Shown in pieces: positions 35,001 to 44,692 of a DNA stretch of 60,724 bases. Positions within the stretch are counted from its first letter, which is position 1. Each line of letters starts with the position of its first letter. The notes beneath the pieces are model-generated. The model saw only the letters and a list, made by a program, of their open reading frames with translations, did not search any database and had not been told where the DNA came from. The stretch comes from Bacteroidetes bacterium CG2_30_33_31. Its GTDB lineage: Bacteria > Bacteroidota > Bacteroidia > Bacteroidales > UBA1556. The stretch is taken from NCBI GenBank assembly GCA_001872625.1, contig MNXP01000061.1, positions 1 through 60,724 on the forward strand, read 5' to 3'. The position numbers and the translations under genes were made by a program.

Positions 35001-38000
35001 ACCTCCACCAGATGGTGTTCCAGTCATATTTATTGGCTGTCCGTTGGTGCATGCTGTAGTAGGTAATCCAGGAATATTTACATTTGGCAAAGGATTAATT
35101 GTAAGTAAAACTGTATCACGTGCAAAACAAGAACCACCATTAGTAACTGTTACCATATAGAATCCTGATGATGAGGCAGTAATTGTCTGGGTAGTATTTC
35201 CAGTATTCCATAAATATGAAGAAAAACCCGAACCAGCATCTAATACTTTTGGTCCACAATAGGTTGTATCAGGTCCTAAATTTACAGCGTTAGGTATTTG
35301 ATTTTGAACATTTAAGGTGCAAGGAAGTAGTTTTGTAGGATTTACAGGATCGTTGGACGTAAATGAGATATTTGAAGTATAAGTTCCAGTAGGTTTATTT
35401 GCACTGAGGAATTTTACATTTAACACAGCCGAGCTATTAGCGTTCAGAGTGAAATTATAAGGTGTAAAATTAACCCATGTTGCTTTTTGTGATGCTGTAT
35501 ATTGAAGGGCATTGGAAACAATTTTTTGTGGTTCTTCGTAATATCCTGTGTACATATTTGAATAATTGAAGCCTAAAAGTACAACTAATCCAGCTCCATA
35601 ACTTCTTGTTCCGGCCACAGTATAACTGCTGTATGTTACTAAATTTGACCATCCAGAGGTAGATAAATTATAGTAAAAAAATTGCATTGCTGCATAGAAT
35701 GAGGATGTTAGCCCTGTTGATAGAAAATGTGAGGTGTTGGCTGAAACCGTTGAGCCACTTGAATACCCAACATAAGAGCCAGTAAAAAATCCTGAAGATG
35801 TAAGATAATTAGCGTAATACTGACCACTATAAATTATCGTTCCACCAGCGTTTACAAAACTTTGAAGTGTGGTAGCAAAAGTGGCATAAATTGTTTGATA
35901 ACTTGAATTATTGATATAAGGAATAACCACTACATCTTTGCCTTGTATAGCTGTCTGTAACTGTGAGTTTGAGGTTATATTACTTTGAGTAAGAATAAAT
36001 TTTGTGAAGCTGTAACCTAAGGCTGTAGCTAAATTGCTTACTGAGGTAGAATATCCTCCATAGGTAAGCATCAGAATTTTGAGGCTATCTGATGGTGGAC
36101 TTACTGATCCCGATAGAGCTACTCCGCCAGTATTTGTAATGGTAACAGGAATAGTAATTGAGTCGTTGCAGTTTACAATAGTTGCATTTAAGGGGTTAGG
36201 CGACAAAGATATTTGTGGAGAAAGTGCTGCTGAACCTGCAAAATTGAGTGTGTAGTTGGCATCATTATTAAAAACTGTGGCTGTCATAGCGTAAGAGCCA
36301 GCGGCGGCAGGTTGAAATTTGAAGGCCAATGGCATTGAATCTCCAGCGGCAATAGTGCCAGTGGTGCTCATTGGAATTAAATAACTATTGTTGGAAGTAA
36401 TATTAGAAATTGATAAATTGCTACAACCATCATTATATACATAAATTGAATCTGTAATTGAAGTTCCAGTATAAACTGAACCAAATGAATGGTAGTTGCT
36501 ATTGAATCTTATATCTGGCGTTCCTTGTACGTACAAAGAACAAGGAACTACAATTAAGCTTTGGCTTTGGTCATTATGTGAAAGTGTAATATTGTTAGTA
36601 TGCCAACCATTTACCAATCCTGTTGCATTGAGGGTGAAGCTTAAAACTGTGGAATCGCCAGGTAAAATCGTTTGCGAAATGGCACTATTAGTAATAAAAC
36701 TGCTATTTAAAGCTCCATAATTTATTGCGTTTGTTAGAACGGTATTCCCATCGGTTGTTGTATAATAATAATCAATTCCTAATAGAATTGTTTTCCCATT
36801 ACCAATATGTCTTTCTGAAATTATAGGATAAGAATAAGATGCTAAAGTAGTTGCATCAGAATTATTGATAATATATTGATCGTAATAATAGGTTGAATAT
36901 AAATATGAAGATGATAAATTGGCAAAAAGTGGATGACTGCTTTGGTTTATAGTTACACTATATCCTGAACCTAAATACCCGTAATAGCTGCCTGACCAAA
37001 GTCCAGTGTTCCAAATATGCGATGCATAAGAGCTCTGAGAGCCTAGGAAAATAACTGTGCCACCATTGCTAACAAAATTTTGTAATACAGGCGCAAAGGC
37101 TGTATATGCTGAGGTTGTGGCAGTATAAACATTAATTAATTTTGGTATTAATACTATCTGCTTTCCAACTAAAAGGCTGCTTAAAGTACTTGCGCTTGTG
37201 GTTGAACTCTCTGTGAATTGTGCATTTGTTACTCCTGCTAATATTACTGCTTTTGCATTTGCATAAGAATAAGAATCATAACCGACGGTGAGAGTTAGAA
37301 TGTTGATTGTGTTGCCTGAACTTAAACTTGCTGGTACAGTTACTGTTAGATTGGCAGAACCAATATTATATACTTTTACTGTTCTCACTTTTGTTCCCGT
37401 ACAGCTTAAAATTGAATCTGAAATTGAACTTGGTGAAACAGCTATGATTGGTTTTGCAATGGCAGTAAAATTATAATTTATTGTGTCGTTTGATGGATTT
37501 AAATCACTTAGTCCATTTGGTTGTCCTGTCCACACTTTCAGACTATGACTTCCTGCCGTAAAACTTTCGCTGCCAAGATTAATAAGACTGTCGATACCTA
37601 AAAATGAAACTGAGCCTGTCCAATATGTAGAATGAGTTGTACCTCCATCAACTTTGTAATAGATATTTGCTGAATATAAAGTTGAAGTTCCTTGATTTAA
37701 TATTGCAACTTTAACAGCATTATTTCCTATAGCTGCTGGATTTTGTGGTGAATTTACGGCTATAGGTTTTACATCTCTGGTCAAAATTGAATATTCATCA
37801 GCTCCAATATCTGGCAATGTTAAGCTTCTTGTCTCTCCATCAATATCATCAACAACTCCACCATAAGAGCTTCCAGCGTTATTTAGTAATTGGTTGAAAA
37901 TATGTAAGTCGGTATTGGAAGCAAAATTAGGTATTACATTTTTTGAATGGATATCTAATCCTGTGTATGATTGGAAGGATGCAAGCGAGGTGTAATATGA

Positions 38001-41000
38001 ATTTTTATAAATCAAATATGTATAGTTATTGTAGTATTCATTATAGTCGGATGCACTTATACTGCCATTATAATAGTAAGCAGCATATCCATTCTGAGCA
38101 GCAAAAATATTATTATATGAAGTTAAATAAAAGCCATAATATGAATAAAGTGGATAATTAGAATAGGTTCCATAGGCATTTAAAGTGTTGAAATACAATT
38201 TTGGATAATAAGTATTGTAGATATAAACACCATAAGCATAGCTTGTAGTTGAAGTAACGGAGACAAAATTATTAAAAACTTTTACCTGATGTGCATTGCT
38301 GTTTCCAGAATAATTTACATAATATAGTCTTATTCCATATACATAAGAATTTCCAGATAAGCTAACCTTATTTTTGCTGATTTCCAAATAGTTATTTAGA
38401 TAATATAAATAAATTCCATAAACATTCTGACTAGTATTCATACTCGTAAATTCGTTGCCTCTTATGATTACTGTATCCACATAAATGCCATAAAACCCAT
38501 AAGCTGTGAAGTTTGTAAAATGATTGCCTTGAACTTGAATACCATTAGAGTACGAAGATGAATTTCCAGTAATATAAATTCCATTTATATTATTTAAGAA
38601 GTTATTATTCAAAACTGAAATGTAGGAAGCATCATAAGCTTTAATTCCATCGCCAGAGTATGAGGAATTTGTACTCGTTGAATTTATTATGTTGTTTGAA
38701 ATTTCAATATTCGAAACAGTAGATAAATTAATAATTTTATTATAATAAATACCTGTATTTTTTAAATTTAGATTTTTGACTTTTATATTTGAAACATTTT
38801 GAAAATCAAAGATATAATTATCAGATGTAGATTGAGAATTATATGTCAATATTACGTCTGAACTGTTGTTTGTGGCCGATTTGAAAGTAACAGTATTTGT
38901 TGCGCTTGAGCCAGGAATAGCAGTTATTATTGAATAGTTTCCTGTATAAGTGCCACTTTCAATATTGAAGACAACTGGCCCACAAATGCCATATTGATAC
39001 AATGCATTAACTGCAGCATTAATTGTTGCGAAATCTGCTGAAGCACTGTTGCCTACTGAATAATTGCCACTCAATGAAGTCCTATAATTATTCTGAATTA
39101 ATGTGTCGTTGTAGGCATTTCCATCTACATTGTGATTTACTGAATCCACCCAAGCAATAATTTGATACACACTATCGGCGCTAAAGGAATAATTGCCAAT
39201 ATTTGCTACTGAAGATGAACCTGGGCTTAAAAATCCAGACCAACTATTTGAGATAACTGTATTTCTCACTTTAACCGAAATATATGCTGAAGTTATCGAC
39301 TGCGTTCCAAAGTTTTTTAAGGTGACTTTTAATGCTACAGGAGTGCCAGCACATTGGTTATTCAATCCATTAAAAGATAGTAATCCTCCATCATTAGATT
39401 GAATTGTAAATTCATCGGCTCCAATATCTGGAGTGCTCGAACTTCTTGTCTGACCATCGAAATCTGTCGTAACAAATGTTGATGGTGTTCCCAAATCATT
39501 TAATGAGCTGCTGTTTGAATGCAAATTTGTACTCGAATAATAAACTCCTGTTGATGAAACTGAATTATAATTTGAAGTGGATGCTGATTGCAGAGCCGAT
39601 AGGCTGGTAATATTGTTATTATAATATGCTATATATGAACCATTTGAATAATAATTATTATAATCAATAGAGTTAAAAGTAGAATTATGGACATATAATG
39701 CATAACTCGATGATTCATTTACAATGCTATTATTCCTCAAAGTATAGGCTGACCCATAATAAAAATATGCACCATAATTTGTGGCAGAAATTGAATTTGG
39801 ATTTGTGAAGTAAACACTATTATTATCAACTAAATTATATGTTCCGTTGTAGAAATAAAGCCCTACAATGGAACTTGTACTCATCGGGAATCCATATATA
39901 AAATTATTGTAAACCCTTAGAGGATTGCTTGCTGCCATTAGATTATAGTTGCAATAAATACCATAGCCGTAGTGAAGCTCAATTTTATTTCTCCTTACAT
40001 CTACTTTATTACTGGAATAATTAAGATAAATCAATGTGCTATTTGTAGTTCTGCTTCCAATTATCTCATTATTTTCAATAAGAATGGAATCATTATAAGT
40101 TGAATAAATTCCATAGGAATTAAAATTAATAATTCTATTGCCTATAATTTTAGTTCCATACATTAAAGTTGAAGTTCCTAAGCCATTCATGTAAATTCCA
40201 TAACTTCCATTCTGAATTGTGTTATTTATAAATCTATTTTGATTTGAATATGAATAAGATGTATTAGAAAGATAAATTGTACTAAAATATTTGCTTGTAT
40301 TAGACGAATTTAAATCGCCAGTAATTTCGCAATTTTCAATTGTATTATTTGAAGAATAATCAAAAACCAAAGCATTTGCACTGGTGGTTCCTGAAACCTC
40401 TATCTTCAAATTCTTTAGATGATAAAAATTTGCCGAATCAAAATAAACTGTGCTATTTTGAAATGGTGTACCCGAAGTTCCCGTATAAGTAAGGACTACA
40501 TCTTTAATTCCGCTATAACTTTCGATTGTTATATTTTTTGTTAACGATAATCCGCTTATGTTTGGCAAAACAACTTTACCGTTATATGTTCCAGGTTTCA
40601 CTTTTAAAATTACACTGCTGCTCATTCCGCATATTTGAAATGCATTTAAAGCATCTTGAATACTTGGAAAATTATCTGAACTTCCACTACCAACAGTATA
40701 TGAACCTGAATATTGACCACCACAAATTGTAATGGTATTTCGAATAGTATCATCAGATGGTATAGTGTCGCCTGGATTTTTTACAATAGCAATGCATTGA
40801 TAAGTTCCTGGCGCGGACATATTTGCTGGCGTTGTGAATGTTAAGTTCACAGAATTTCCTGCAACCAGAGTCGCTGAAATTACTTGCGAATTATAGCTTG
40901 CACCATTGTTTATAGAATATTTTATTGTGTATCCACTTTGACTCGCACTTCCAATATTTGAAACTTTTATAGAAATTGGCATTGAACTACTTGCTGAAGT

Positions 41001-41660
41001 ACCCGTTTGTGGATATACCCAATTTGATAAAGTTAAATTATTTGAATATGCTGGTGTGTATGAAATTTTAGTGTTTGGTCTATAATATACCAAATTTCCT
41101 GATGATGTTGGAAATGAACCGTCTTTATATCGATACTTTGCCTTTGAATTTGTTGTTGTAGTATAATACCAGTTTGGATTCCCACTGCTATAGCTCCCGT
41201 CTCTATTTTCCCAGAGCACTAATAGATTTCCCGTACCATTATAAACGAATGGCGTTTGTAGGGTTATTCCATGAAAGCCTGTTCCGTTCCAAGAAGTATT
41301 TCCACTATAAACCAAAGTTGCACCAACGCTCGTTGGAGTTATATATGCTGTGGAGTTAAAAACTGAATCTGAAACTACTGCCATATAAACATATTGGCTG
41401 TATAAAGTGTAGTTCACTGAATTACTTTGCTGAAATTGCAAACTTGTTATTGTTCCAGCACTACCAATTTCATTGTGGCTATAAAGCATTGCCGACCACC
41501 CATAATCGTAATAACCGTAAGCTGGAATTACATTTGTGCTTCCGTTGCTCGTTGATGTTCCAATGGTAACATCAATCGCTAAACTTTTGAAGTTAATAGT
41601 AAATAAAATGACTAGCAAAATTAGAGAAGCTCTAATTTTAGATAAGAAAATTGTTTTCAT
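32064..41660 (-). CDS. Giant T9SS surface protein (beta-helix, Rossmann-like and Ig-like repeats)
   Basis: About 3,198 residues from the ATG at 41660, chosen because a clean signal peptide starts there (an in-frame ATG at 41735 adds 25 basic residues). In order (numbered from 41735): signal peptide 26-53; first right-handed beta-helix region about 335-775 ending in the PDIGADEF motif; CARDB-like segment; second beta-helix about 885-1313 ending in PDIGADEYS; CARDB-like segment; two copies of a Rossmann-like (ThuA/glutamine-amidotransferase-like) domain at about 1475-1680 and 1880-2080; seven Cys-containing repeat modules of about 75 residues (2215-2910); Ig/PKD-like modules; and a type A T9SS sorting domain in the last 85 residues (FPNPTDGILNIY). 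It is exported by type IX secretion and probably cell-surface attached, an adhesin or polymer-binding protein (inference). The reading frame is open throughout. Confidence 0.9.
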   Translation of the reverse strand: MKTIFLSKIRASLILLVILFTINFKSLAIDVTIGTSTSNGSTNVIPAYGYYDYGWSAMLYSHNEIGSAGTITSLQFQQSNSVNYTLYSQYVYMAVVSDSVFNSTAYITPTSVGATLVYSGNTSWNGTGFHGITLQTPFVYNGTGNLLVLWENRDGSYSSGNPNWYYTTTTNSKAKYRYKDGSFPTSSGNLVYYRPNTKISYTPAYSNNLTLSNWVYPQTGTSASSSMPISIKVSNIGSASQSGYTIKYSINNGASYNSQVISATLVAGNSVNLTFTTPANMSAPGTYQCIAIVKNPGDTIPSDDTIRNTITICGGQYSGSYTVGSGSSDNFPSIQDALNAFQICGMSSSVILKVKPGTYNGKVVLPNISGLSLTKNITIESYSGIKDVVLTYTGTSGTPFQNSTVYFDSANFYHLKNLKIEVSGTTSANALVFDYSSNNTIENCEITGDLNSSNTSKYFSTIYLSNTSYSYSNQNRFINNTIQNGSYGIYMNGLGTSTLMYGTKIIGNRIINFNSYGIYSTYNDSILIENNEIIGSRTTNSTLIYLNYSSNKVDVRRNKIELHYGYGIYCNYNLMAASNPLRVYNNFIYGFPMSTSSIVGLYFYNGTYNLVDNNSVYFTNPNSISATNYGAYFYYGSAYTLRNNSIVNESSSYALYVHNSTFNSIDYNNYYSNGSYIAYYNNNITSLSALQSASTSNYNSVSSTGVYYSSTNLHSNSSSLNDLGTPSTFVTTDFDGQTRSSSTPDIGADEFTIQSNDGGLLSFNGLNNQCAGTPVALKVTLKNFGTQSITSAYISVKVRNTVISNSWSGFLSPGSSSVANIGNYSFSADSVYQIIAWVDSVNHNVDGNAYNDTLIQNNYRTSLSGNYSVGNSASADFATINAAVNALYQYGICGPVVFNIESGTYTGNYSIITAIPGSSATNTVTFKSATNNSSDVILTYNSQSTSDNYIFDFQNVSNIKVKNLNLKNTGIYYNKIINLSTVSNIEISNNIINSTSTNSSYSGDGIKAYDASYISVLNNNFLNNINGIYITGNSSSYSNGIQVQGNHFTNFTAYGFYGIYVDTVIIRGNEFTSMNTSQNVYGIYLYYLNNYLEISKNKVSLSGNSYVYGIRLYYVNYSGNSNAHQVKVFNNFVSVTSTTSYAYGVYIYNTYYPKLYFNTLNAYGTYSNYPLYSYYGFYLTSYNNIFAAQNGYAAYYYNGSISASDYNEYYNNYTYLIYKNSYYTSLASFQSYTGLDIHSKNVIPNFASNTDLHIFNQLLNNAGSSYGGVVDDIDGETRSLTLPDIGADEYSILTRDVKPIAVNSPQNPAAIGNNAVKVAILNQGTSTLYSANIYYKVDGGTTHSTYWTGSVSFLGIDSLINLGSESFTAGSHSLKVWTGQPNGLSDLNPSNDTINYNFTAIAKPIIAVSPSSISDSILSCTGTKVRTVKVYNIGSANLTVTVPASLSSGNTINILTLTVGYDSYSYANAKAVILAGVTNAQFTESSTTSASTLSSLLVGKQIVLIPKLINVYTATTSAYTAFAPVLQNFVSNGGTVIFLGSQSSYASHIWNTGLWSGSYYGYLGSGYSVTINQSSHPLFANLSSSYLYSTYYYDQYIINNSDATTLASYSYPIISERHIGNGKTILLGIDYYYTTTDGNTVLTNAINYGALNSSFITNSAISQTILPGDSTVLSFTLNATGLVNGWHTNNITLSHNDQSQSLIVVPCSLYVQGTPDIRFNSNYHSFGSVYTGTSITDSIYVYNDGCSNLSISNITSNNSYLIPMSTTGTIAAGDSMPLAFKFQPAAAGSYAMTATVFNNDANYTLNFAGSAALSPQISLSPNPLNATIVNCNDSITIPVTITNTGGVALSGSVSPPSDSLKILMLTYGGYSTSVSNLATALGYSFTKFILTQSNITSNSQLQTAIQGKDVVVIPYINNSSYQTIYATFATTLQSFVNAGGTIIYSGQYYANYLTSSGFFTGSYVGYSSGSTVSANTSHFLSTGLTSSFYAAMQFFYYNLSTSGWSNLVTYSSYTVAGTRSYGAGLVVLLGFNYSNMYTGYYEEPQKIVSNALQYTASQKATWVNFTPYNFTLNANSSAVLNVKFLSANKPTGTYTSNISFTSNDPVNPTKLLPCTLNVQNQIPNAVNLGPDTTYCGPKVLDAGSGFSSYLWNTGNTTQTITASSSGFYMVTVTNGGSCFARDTVLLTINPLPNVNIPGLPTTACTNGQPINMTGTPSGGGFIGSGILGSTFYPANVSTGPHNITYTYTNTYGCTGNINKTITVYNPPTVSFSGLSSTYCPQGLTSTLVGTPSGGSYSGLGISGNIFNPYLAGAGNHSVIYSYTDIHGCSNTDTSTTVVKPYIQANITGYSTDYCANSPNDTLISSISNTTFSGSGVSGNIFSPSSVSVGNHNIYYSYTDINSCSYTDTLVVNVHALPSNVSISGLNTDYCINSGDEYMNGFPLGGTFSGPGVVGNLFYPNLAGAGNHTVVYTYTNVYGCKNTASTIVGIHALPTITIGNIQPNYCINSGIVNITPTPAGGTLSGTGVTASTFNPQTAGLGTHYISYSYTNSWGCSNIDSIAVTVYALPSVSFSNLPTSSCSNGNSVNLVGNPLGGTFSGSGMLGNTFKPSLASTGNNIITYTFTDNHGCANNSQSTVNIIATQQVNIGVDQTINYNTSTQFNPIISGGTGSFVYLWTPANKVTNAAILNPPTVNLAATTIFTLKVTDNNTTCFNSDTATVHITGGALAVILNSSQTSICNGESVQIVASGSGGNGTYNYSWSSNPVGFTSTSSSINVAPTATTTYTCAISDGTLNSTSNIIITVKTVPNANINNLATSYCSNEPSVSIVANPSGGTLSGSGINGNIFNPANALLGTNMITYSLTASNGCSNTDTVYVQIKSAPTAFAGIDTTLPCQNGGIQLGQQPFNGIGYLWYPALGLNNPNISNPVSSPNYGITYILTSTNIANGCSSKDTVNITVLGGPNTIASNDTIICKGGIATLHISGGTSYQWSTGASTNSIMVNPLISTQYFVVSTQSNCANLDTILVTVNNPKPHLGKDTTICGGNSILVSPGIFTSYLWSTGDNTPYISVDSSGVGLGSKNISVKVTDNIGCFNRDTIVISFNDCTGILEGNGEAFTISAFPNPTDGILNIYSSKTDVKRLNYEISDINGKIILAGKMKNSNGYFTERLNLSVVAKGLYFIKLTADKSVQTLKIAVQ
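33010..35093 (-). repeat. Coding repeats: seven ~75-residue modules in the giant protein
   Basis: Within the giant gene, six tandem modules (about 33730-35093) and one separated copy (about 33010-33240) share the pattern x-YC-x8-GTPSGGTFSG-x-GV-x-GN-F-P-x7-GNH-x-ITYTYT-x3-GC. Each has one Cys near its start and one at its end, suggesting a disulfide per module. The DNA copies have diverged, so this is old amplification rather than recent slippage. Confidence 0.85.
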
Positions 41661-41982
41661 TTTTGTAAATTGAAATGTGTGTATTGAAGAAAATTTTTTC
41701 AAATTATATTTGTTTTTGTAATGTCTGAATTTCATGTTTTATCTTAAAATATTGCTTTTGCCAAGTCTTTTCAATGGCAACTATAACAGCCTACAAAATT
41801 AATAAAATATTCCAGAATCACTAATATAGTTAGCTGGTTTGTTAGCTTTTGCAATATTATTCATAATATAGATGTCTAAAATAGTTTAATCTTTAAAAAA
41901 ATATTTGTTGAAATATTGTGTACAAAAAAATGTCAATCAATTTTAAAGACAAAATTACATCCATAAGGTTTGCTGCGTTTTC

Positions 41983-42015
41983 AAAAAAAAAGCTGCCCGC
42001 TTTTGGACAGCCTTT
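41983..42015 (-). terminator. Intrinsic terminator of the CAP lipoprotein gene
   Basis: GCTGCCC (41992-41998) pairs with GGACAGC (42005-42011) with one wobble; the A-run at 41983-41991 gives a U-tract on the minus strand. It lies 30 bases beyond the stop. Confidence 0.75.
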
Positions 42016-42042
42016 TATAAATTTATCATTTATGAAGGTTCA

Positions 42043-43071
42043 TTATTTTACCGTCATAACTTCTTTAGATGCATTTTTTGTTTTTCCAACCTTGGCAAGT
42101 GGATTAACCCAAAAGACCTTAGTTGTGTATGAGTAAGAAGTCTTTGCACTTCCTTTTACGCCAGAGATAGTTACATGAAATTCAGTATCTTTAGTTATTC
42201 CTGTAGGAAAATTAAAGCCTTGAGGTTCCCAAGCAATTCGGGCATCTGGAGCTCCTTGTTGAGCTTCTTTGTGGATAATATTTGTTGTAATGTTTTTCCC
42301 TGTAGCGTCTGTCATGGCCACTGTAGCGGAAGTAAAATCTGCGCCATAAATTGCAAATGACCAACGAGGGAAAACTAATTCGCTAGGGATGTAGCCATTT
42401 GGTGGATAAGCAACGAATTCAATAGATTGGGAAGCGCCATTTAAATTATCACCCCACATCAAGCAATCGGTTGCGTAATTATCTGATGCTCTCCAAGTTG
42501 AGCCAGTTCCCATTGCCGAAAGCTTAGGGTAAAGTATCCATGCTCTATGACCGACTGCTAAATTATTTGCTCCTGGATCTTCAATATAACCCGTAACGGC
42601 ATTCACCGAATGATTTGCCTCATTGCCAGAATAGCCTTTGCTGTAAGCAATATTTGAATGACTTGCTGCATCATAAGCTCCAGAGGTATAGCATTGTCCT
42701 CCTGCATTTGGATAATGTGTTAATGTGTTGTTGGCCATTTGATATAATGCAGCTTCTTGGCATTTTTGATTCTGTGAACTGTTTAGCGTAACATTATCTG
42801 GCAATCCAACAAGTCTTCTGAAGTAGTTCACTCTTTGAATTACTTTAGCTTGCACTGCCGCAGATTCGCTCCCTGCCAAACAGCCCGTAGTACTTCCAGT
42901 CCAAAGAGGATCGGAAACCGCTGAACCTTTGTAATTATCGATATAATCTTTCTTGGCGGCATCAACACCTACCAAAACTGGTTCTACAACTGCGGGGTCT
43001 TTTTTGCAATTTGTCAATATATAACTTGATGCCATTGCAATAATTAATAAAAATATAACTCTTTTTCTCAT
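42043..43071 (-). CDS. CAP-domain (SCP/PR-1-like) lipoprotein
   Basis: 342 residues. A signal peptide ends at a lipobox-like LTNC (Cys22). The CAP domain (about 75-200) has VNYFRRLVGLPDNVTLNSSQNQKCQEAALYQMANN..LTHYP, HSNIAYSKGYSG and VGHRAWILYP, with the His/Glu-type cavity residues of the SCP family. The C-terminal about 130 residues are beta-rich and resemble an Ig-like module. Bacterial CAP proteins are secreted and mostly of unknown function; some bind lipids or act as proteases. The protein is probably anchored in the outer or inner membrane. Single gene with its own terminator. Confidence 0.85.
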   Translation of the reverse strand: MRKRVIFLLIIAMASSYILTNCKKDPAVVEPVLVGVDAAKKDYIDNYKGSAVSDPLWTGSTTGCLAGSESAAVQAKVIQRVNYFRRLVGLPDNVTLNSSQNQKCQEAALYQMANNTLTHYPNAGGQCYTSGAYDAASHSNIAYSKGYSGNEANHSVNAVTGYIEDPGANNLAVGHRAWILYPKLSAMGTGSTWRASDNYATDCLMWGDNLNGASQSIEFVAYPPNGYIPSELVFPRWSFAIYGADFTSATVAMTDATGKNITTNIIHKEAQQGAPDARIAWEPQGFNFPTGITKDTEFHVTISGVKGSAKTSYSYTTKVFWVNPLAKVGKTKNASKEVMTVK

Positions 43072-43109
43072 TGTGTGTATTAATTTATAAAATTCAAAAA
43101 TATCTAAAA

Positions 43110-44282
43110 TTACTTATTCAATTTTCTACGTTTAACTTCTGTGGTTAATAATGTCAACTCTCGACCCGATTGACCAGCAGCAGAAGTATTTTCTTCGGCT
43201 CTTCTAAGCAAATAGGGCATAACATGTTTAATTGGTCCATAAGGTAAATATTTAGCTACATTATATCCTGCTTTTCCAAGATTAAAACTTATATGATCAC
43301 TCATGCCATAAAGTTGTGAAAACCAGCATCTCATATCGTCATTTTGTAAACCTTTTGCTTCCATCAAATCAGCAAAATACTGAGAGCTATATTCGTTGTG
43401 AGTACCATTAAAAATACTTATTTTATCAATGTTTTCGATGCAAAATTTTAATGCTTCATTGTAAGCATTGTCGGTAGATTCTTTGTCTTTCTGAATTGGA
43501 TTTTCGTAAGAATATGCAGCAGCACGAGCTCTTTCACTTTCCATATATGCACCACGAACGAATTTTGCACCCAAATGATAATTTCCTTCAACTGCCATAA
43601 GGTAAGATTTCTTGAGGAAATCTAATTTTCGGTGGCAATACATTTGAAAAGTATTGAAAACAATGGCTTTCTCTTTATTAAAAATTGCCATTTCAGCATT
43701 TGCAACTTCATCAATTATTCCTTGATACCATGTATGCTCTGCATCAATAAGTATTGGTATATCAACATCATAAGCCAGTTGGCAAAGCTCATGAACTCTT
43801 CTTCTAAAGGCCAATTCCTCCTTCTTCTCTTGCTCATTGAGTTCTGCACCTTGCGATACTTTTTCGAGAACTATCGACCTGCCCATAGCTGTAGGTTTAA
43901 AAACACAAAAAGGAATTGCTTGATTAGTGCCAGCATTTTTAATTGCACTTACGGTTTCTTCAAAAGCTAATTGAATATCGGCTTCTTCCTCTTTTCCTTC
44001 TACCGAATAATCTAAAATGGACTTCACTTTAAATGAAGACATTTTGTCAATGGATTTATTGCTCTCTTCAATGGTTTCGCCACCGCAGAAATGATTATAA
44101 ATTGTTGGTTTCACTATCCAATCTATCGGAAAATGAATTTTCAAAGCAATGTTCAACATTTTATTGCCAAACCTTACTACACTTGGATTTGCAATGGTTT
44201 TAAAAAGTATATATGCTTTTTTCAAATCGGCATTTGACTTAGGGGCAAATGCAACCTCTGTATTGGTAAAATCTACTTTCAT
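43110..44282 (-). CDS. Proline dehydrogenase
   Basis: 390 residues, a monofunctional PRODH domain: a beta/alpha barrel binding FAD that oxidises proline to pyrroline-5-carboxylate at the inner membrane. Family blocks: ILDYSVEGKEEE near residue 90, IPILIDAEHTWYQ, MAVEGNYHLGAKFVRGAYMESERARA, and the C-terminal YLPYGPIKHVMPYLLRRAEENTS with the paired Arg that hold proline. The P5C dehydrogenase needed for the next step is not in this window. Length and motifs are normal for the Bacteroidota type. No neighbour on the same transcript. Confidence 0.93.
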   Translation of the reverse strand: MKVDFTNTEVAFAPKSNADLKKAYILFKTIANPSVVRFGNKMLNIALKIHFPIDWIVKPTIYNHFCGGETIEESNKSIDKMSSFKVKSILDYSVEGKEEEADIQLAFEETVSAIKNAGTNQAIPFCVFKPTAMGRSIVLEKVSQGAELNEQEKKEELAFRRRVHELCQLAYDVDIPILIDAEHTWYQGIIDEVANAEMAIFNKEKAIVFNTFQMYCHRKLDFLKKSYLMAVEGNYHLGAKFVRGAYMESERARAAAYSYENPIQKDKESTDNAYNEALKFCIENIDKISIFNGTHNEYSSQYFADLMEAKGLQNDDMRCWFSQLYGMSDHISFNLGKAGYNVAKYLPYGPIKHVMPYLLRRAEENTSAAGQSGRELTLLTTEVKRRKLNK

Positions 44283-44692
44283 AATATTTAATTTTTGTCC
44301 AGAAGCTTTAAAATTTGGGCGTTTTTCATTTTCAATTCATATATTTCATCAGCGGCAAAAATATGATTTATTTTTAATTTGAATAGCTATATTTGATAAA
44401 TATAAGAAATCTAAATAAGATTATAATTGATTATTATTATGATTCTTACAAAGTTTCTTTAAATATATTTTCCAAAAATATATACTTAAATTCCATATCA
44501 ATAGATTGAGATGCTTGCAAAAGTAATTCTATGTGTGAGATGGAACTTTATTTGGCTGCATCTTAATATATCTTGGCCATAAATGTTTTGCATATTTATT
44601 TCCTATTAATTCTTATGCAGATTAATTTTATCAAATACTGATAATTTCATAAATTTGTAGAATTATTTTAAAACAACCTTAAGTTTATAATT
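44283..44692. other. Divergent intergenic region upstream of aroB
   Basis: About 410 AT-rich bases between divergent proline dehydrogenase and aroB. It contains a -7-like TAAATTTG at 44650-44657 and TAATTTTG at 44688-44695. No RNA structure, ORF or strong repeat was recognised. Confidence 0.4.
44650..44657 (+). promoter_or_regulatory. Candidate -7 element for aroB-aroA
   Basis: TAAATTTG matches TAnnTTTG and would start transcription near 44664, about 30 bases before the TTG start of aroB. A second match (44688-44695) overlaps the start codon and is less plausible. Confidence 0.35.

Noticed and set aside
32064-41660. Several 60-75-residue ORFs on the plus strand inside the giant gene
   Set aside because: They are antisense shadows of repetitive coding DNA with no motifs or start signals.
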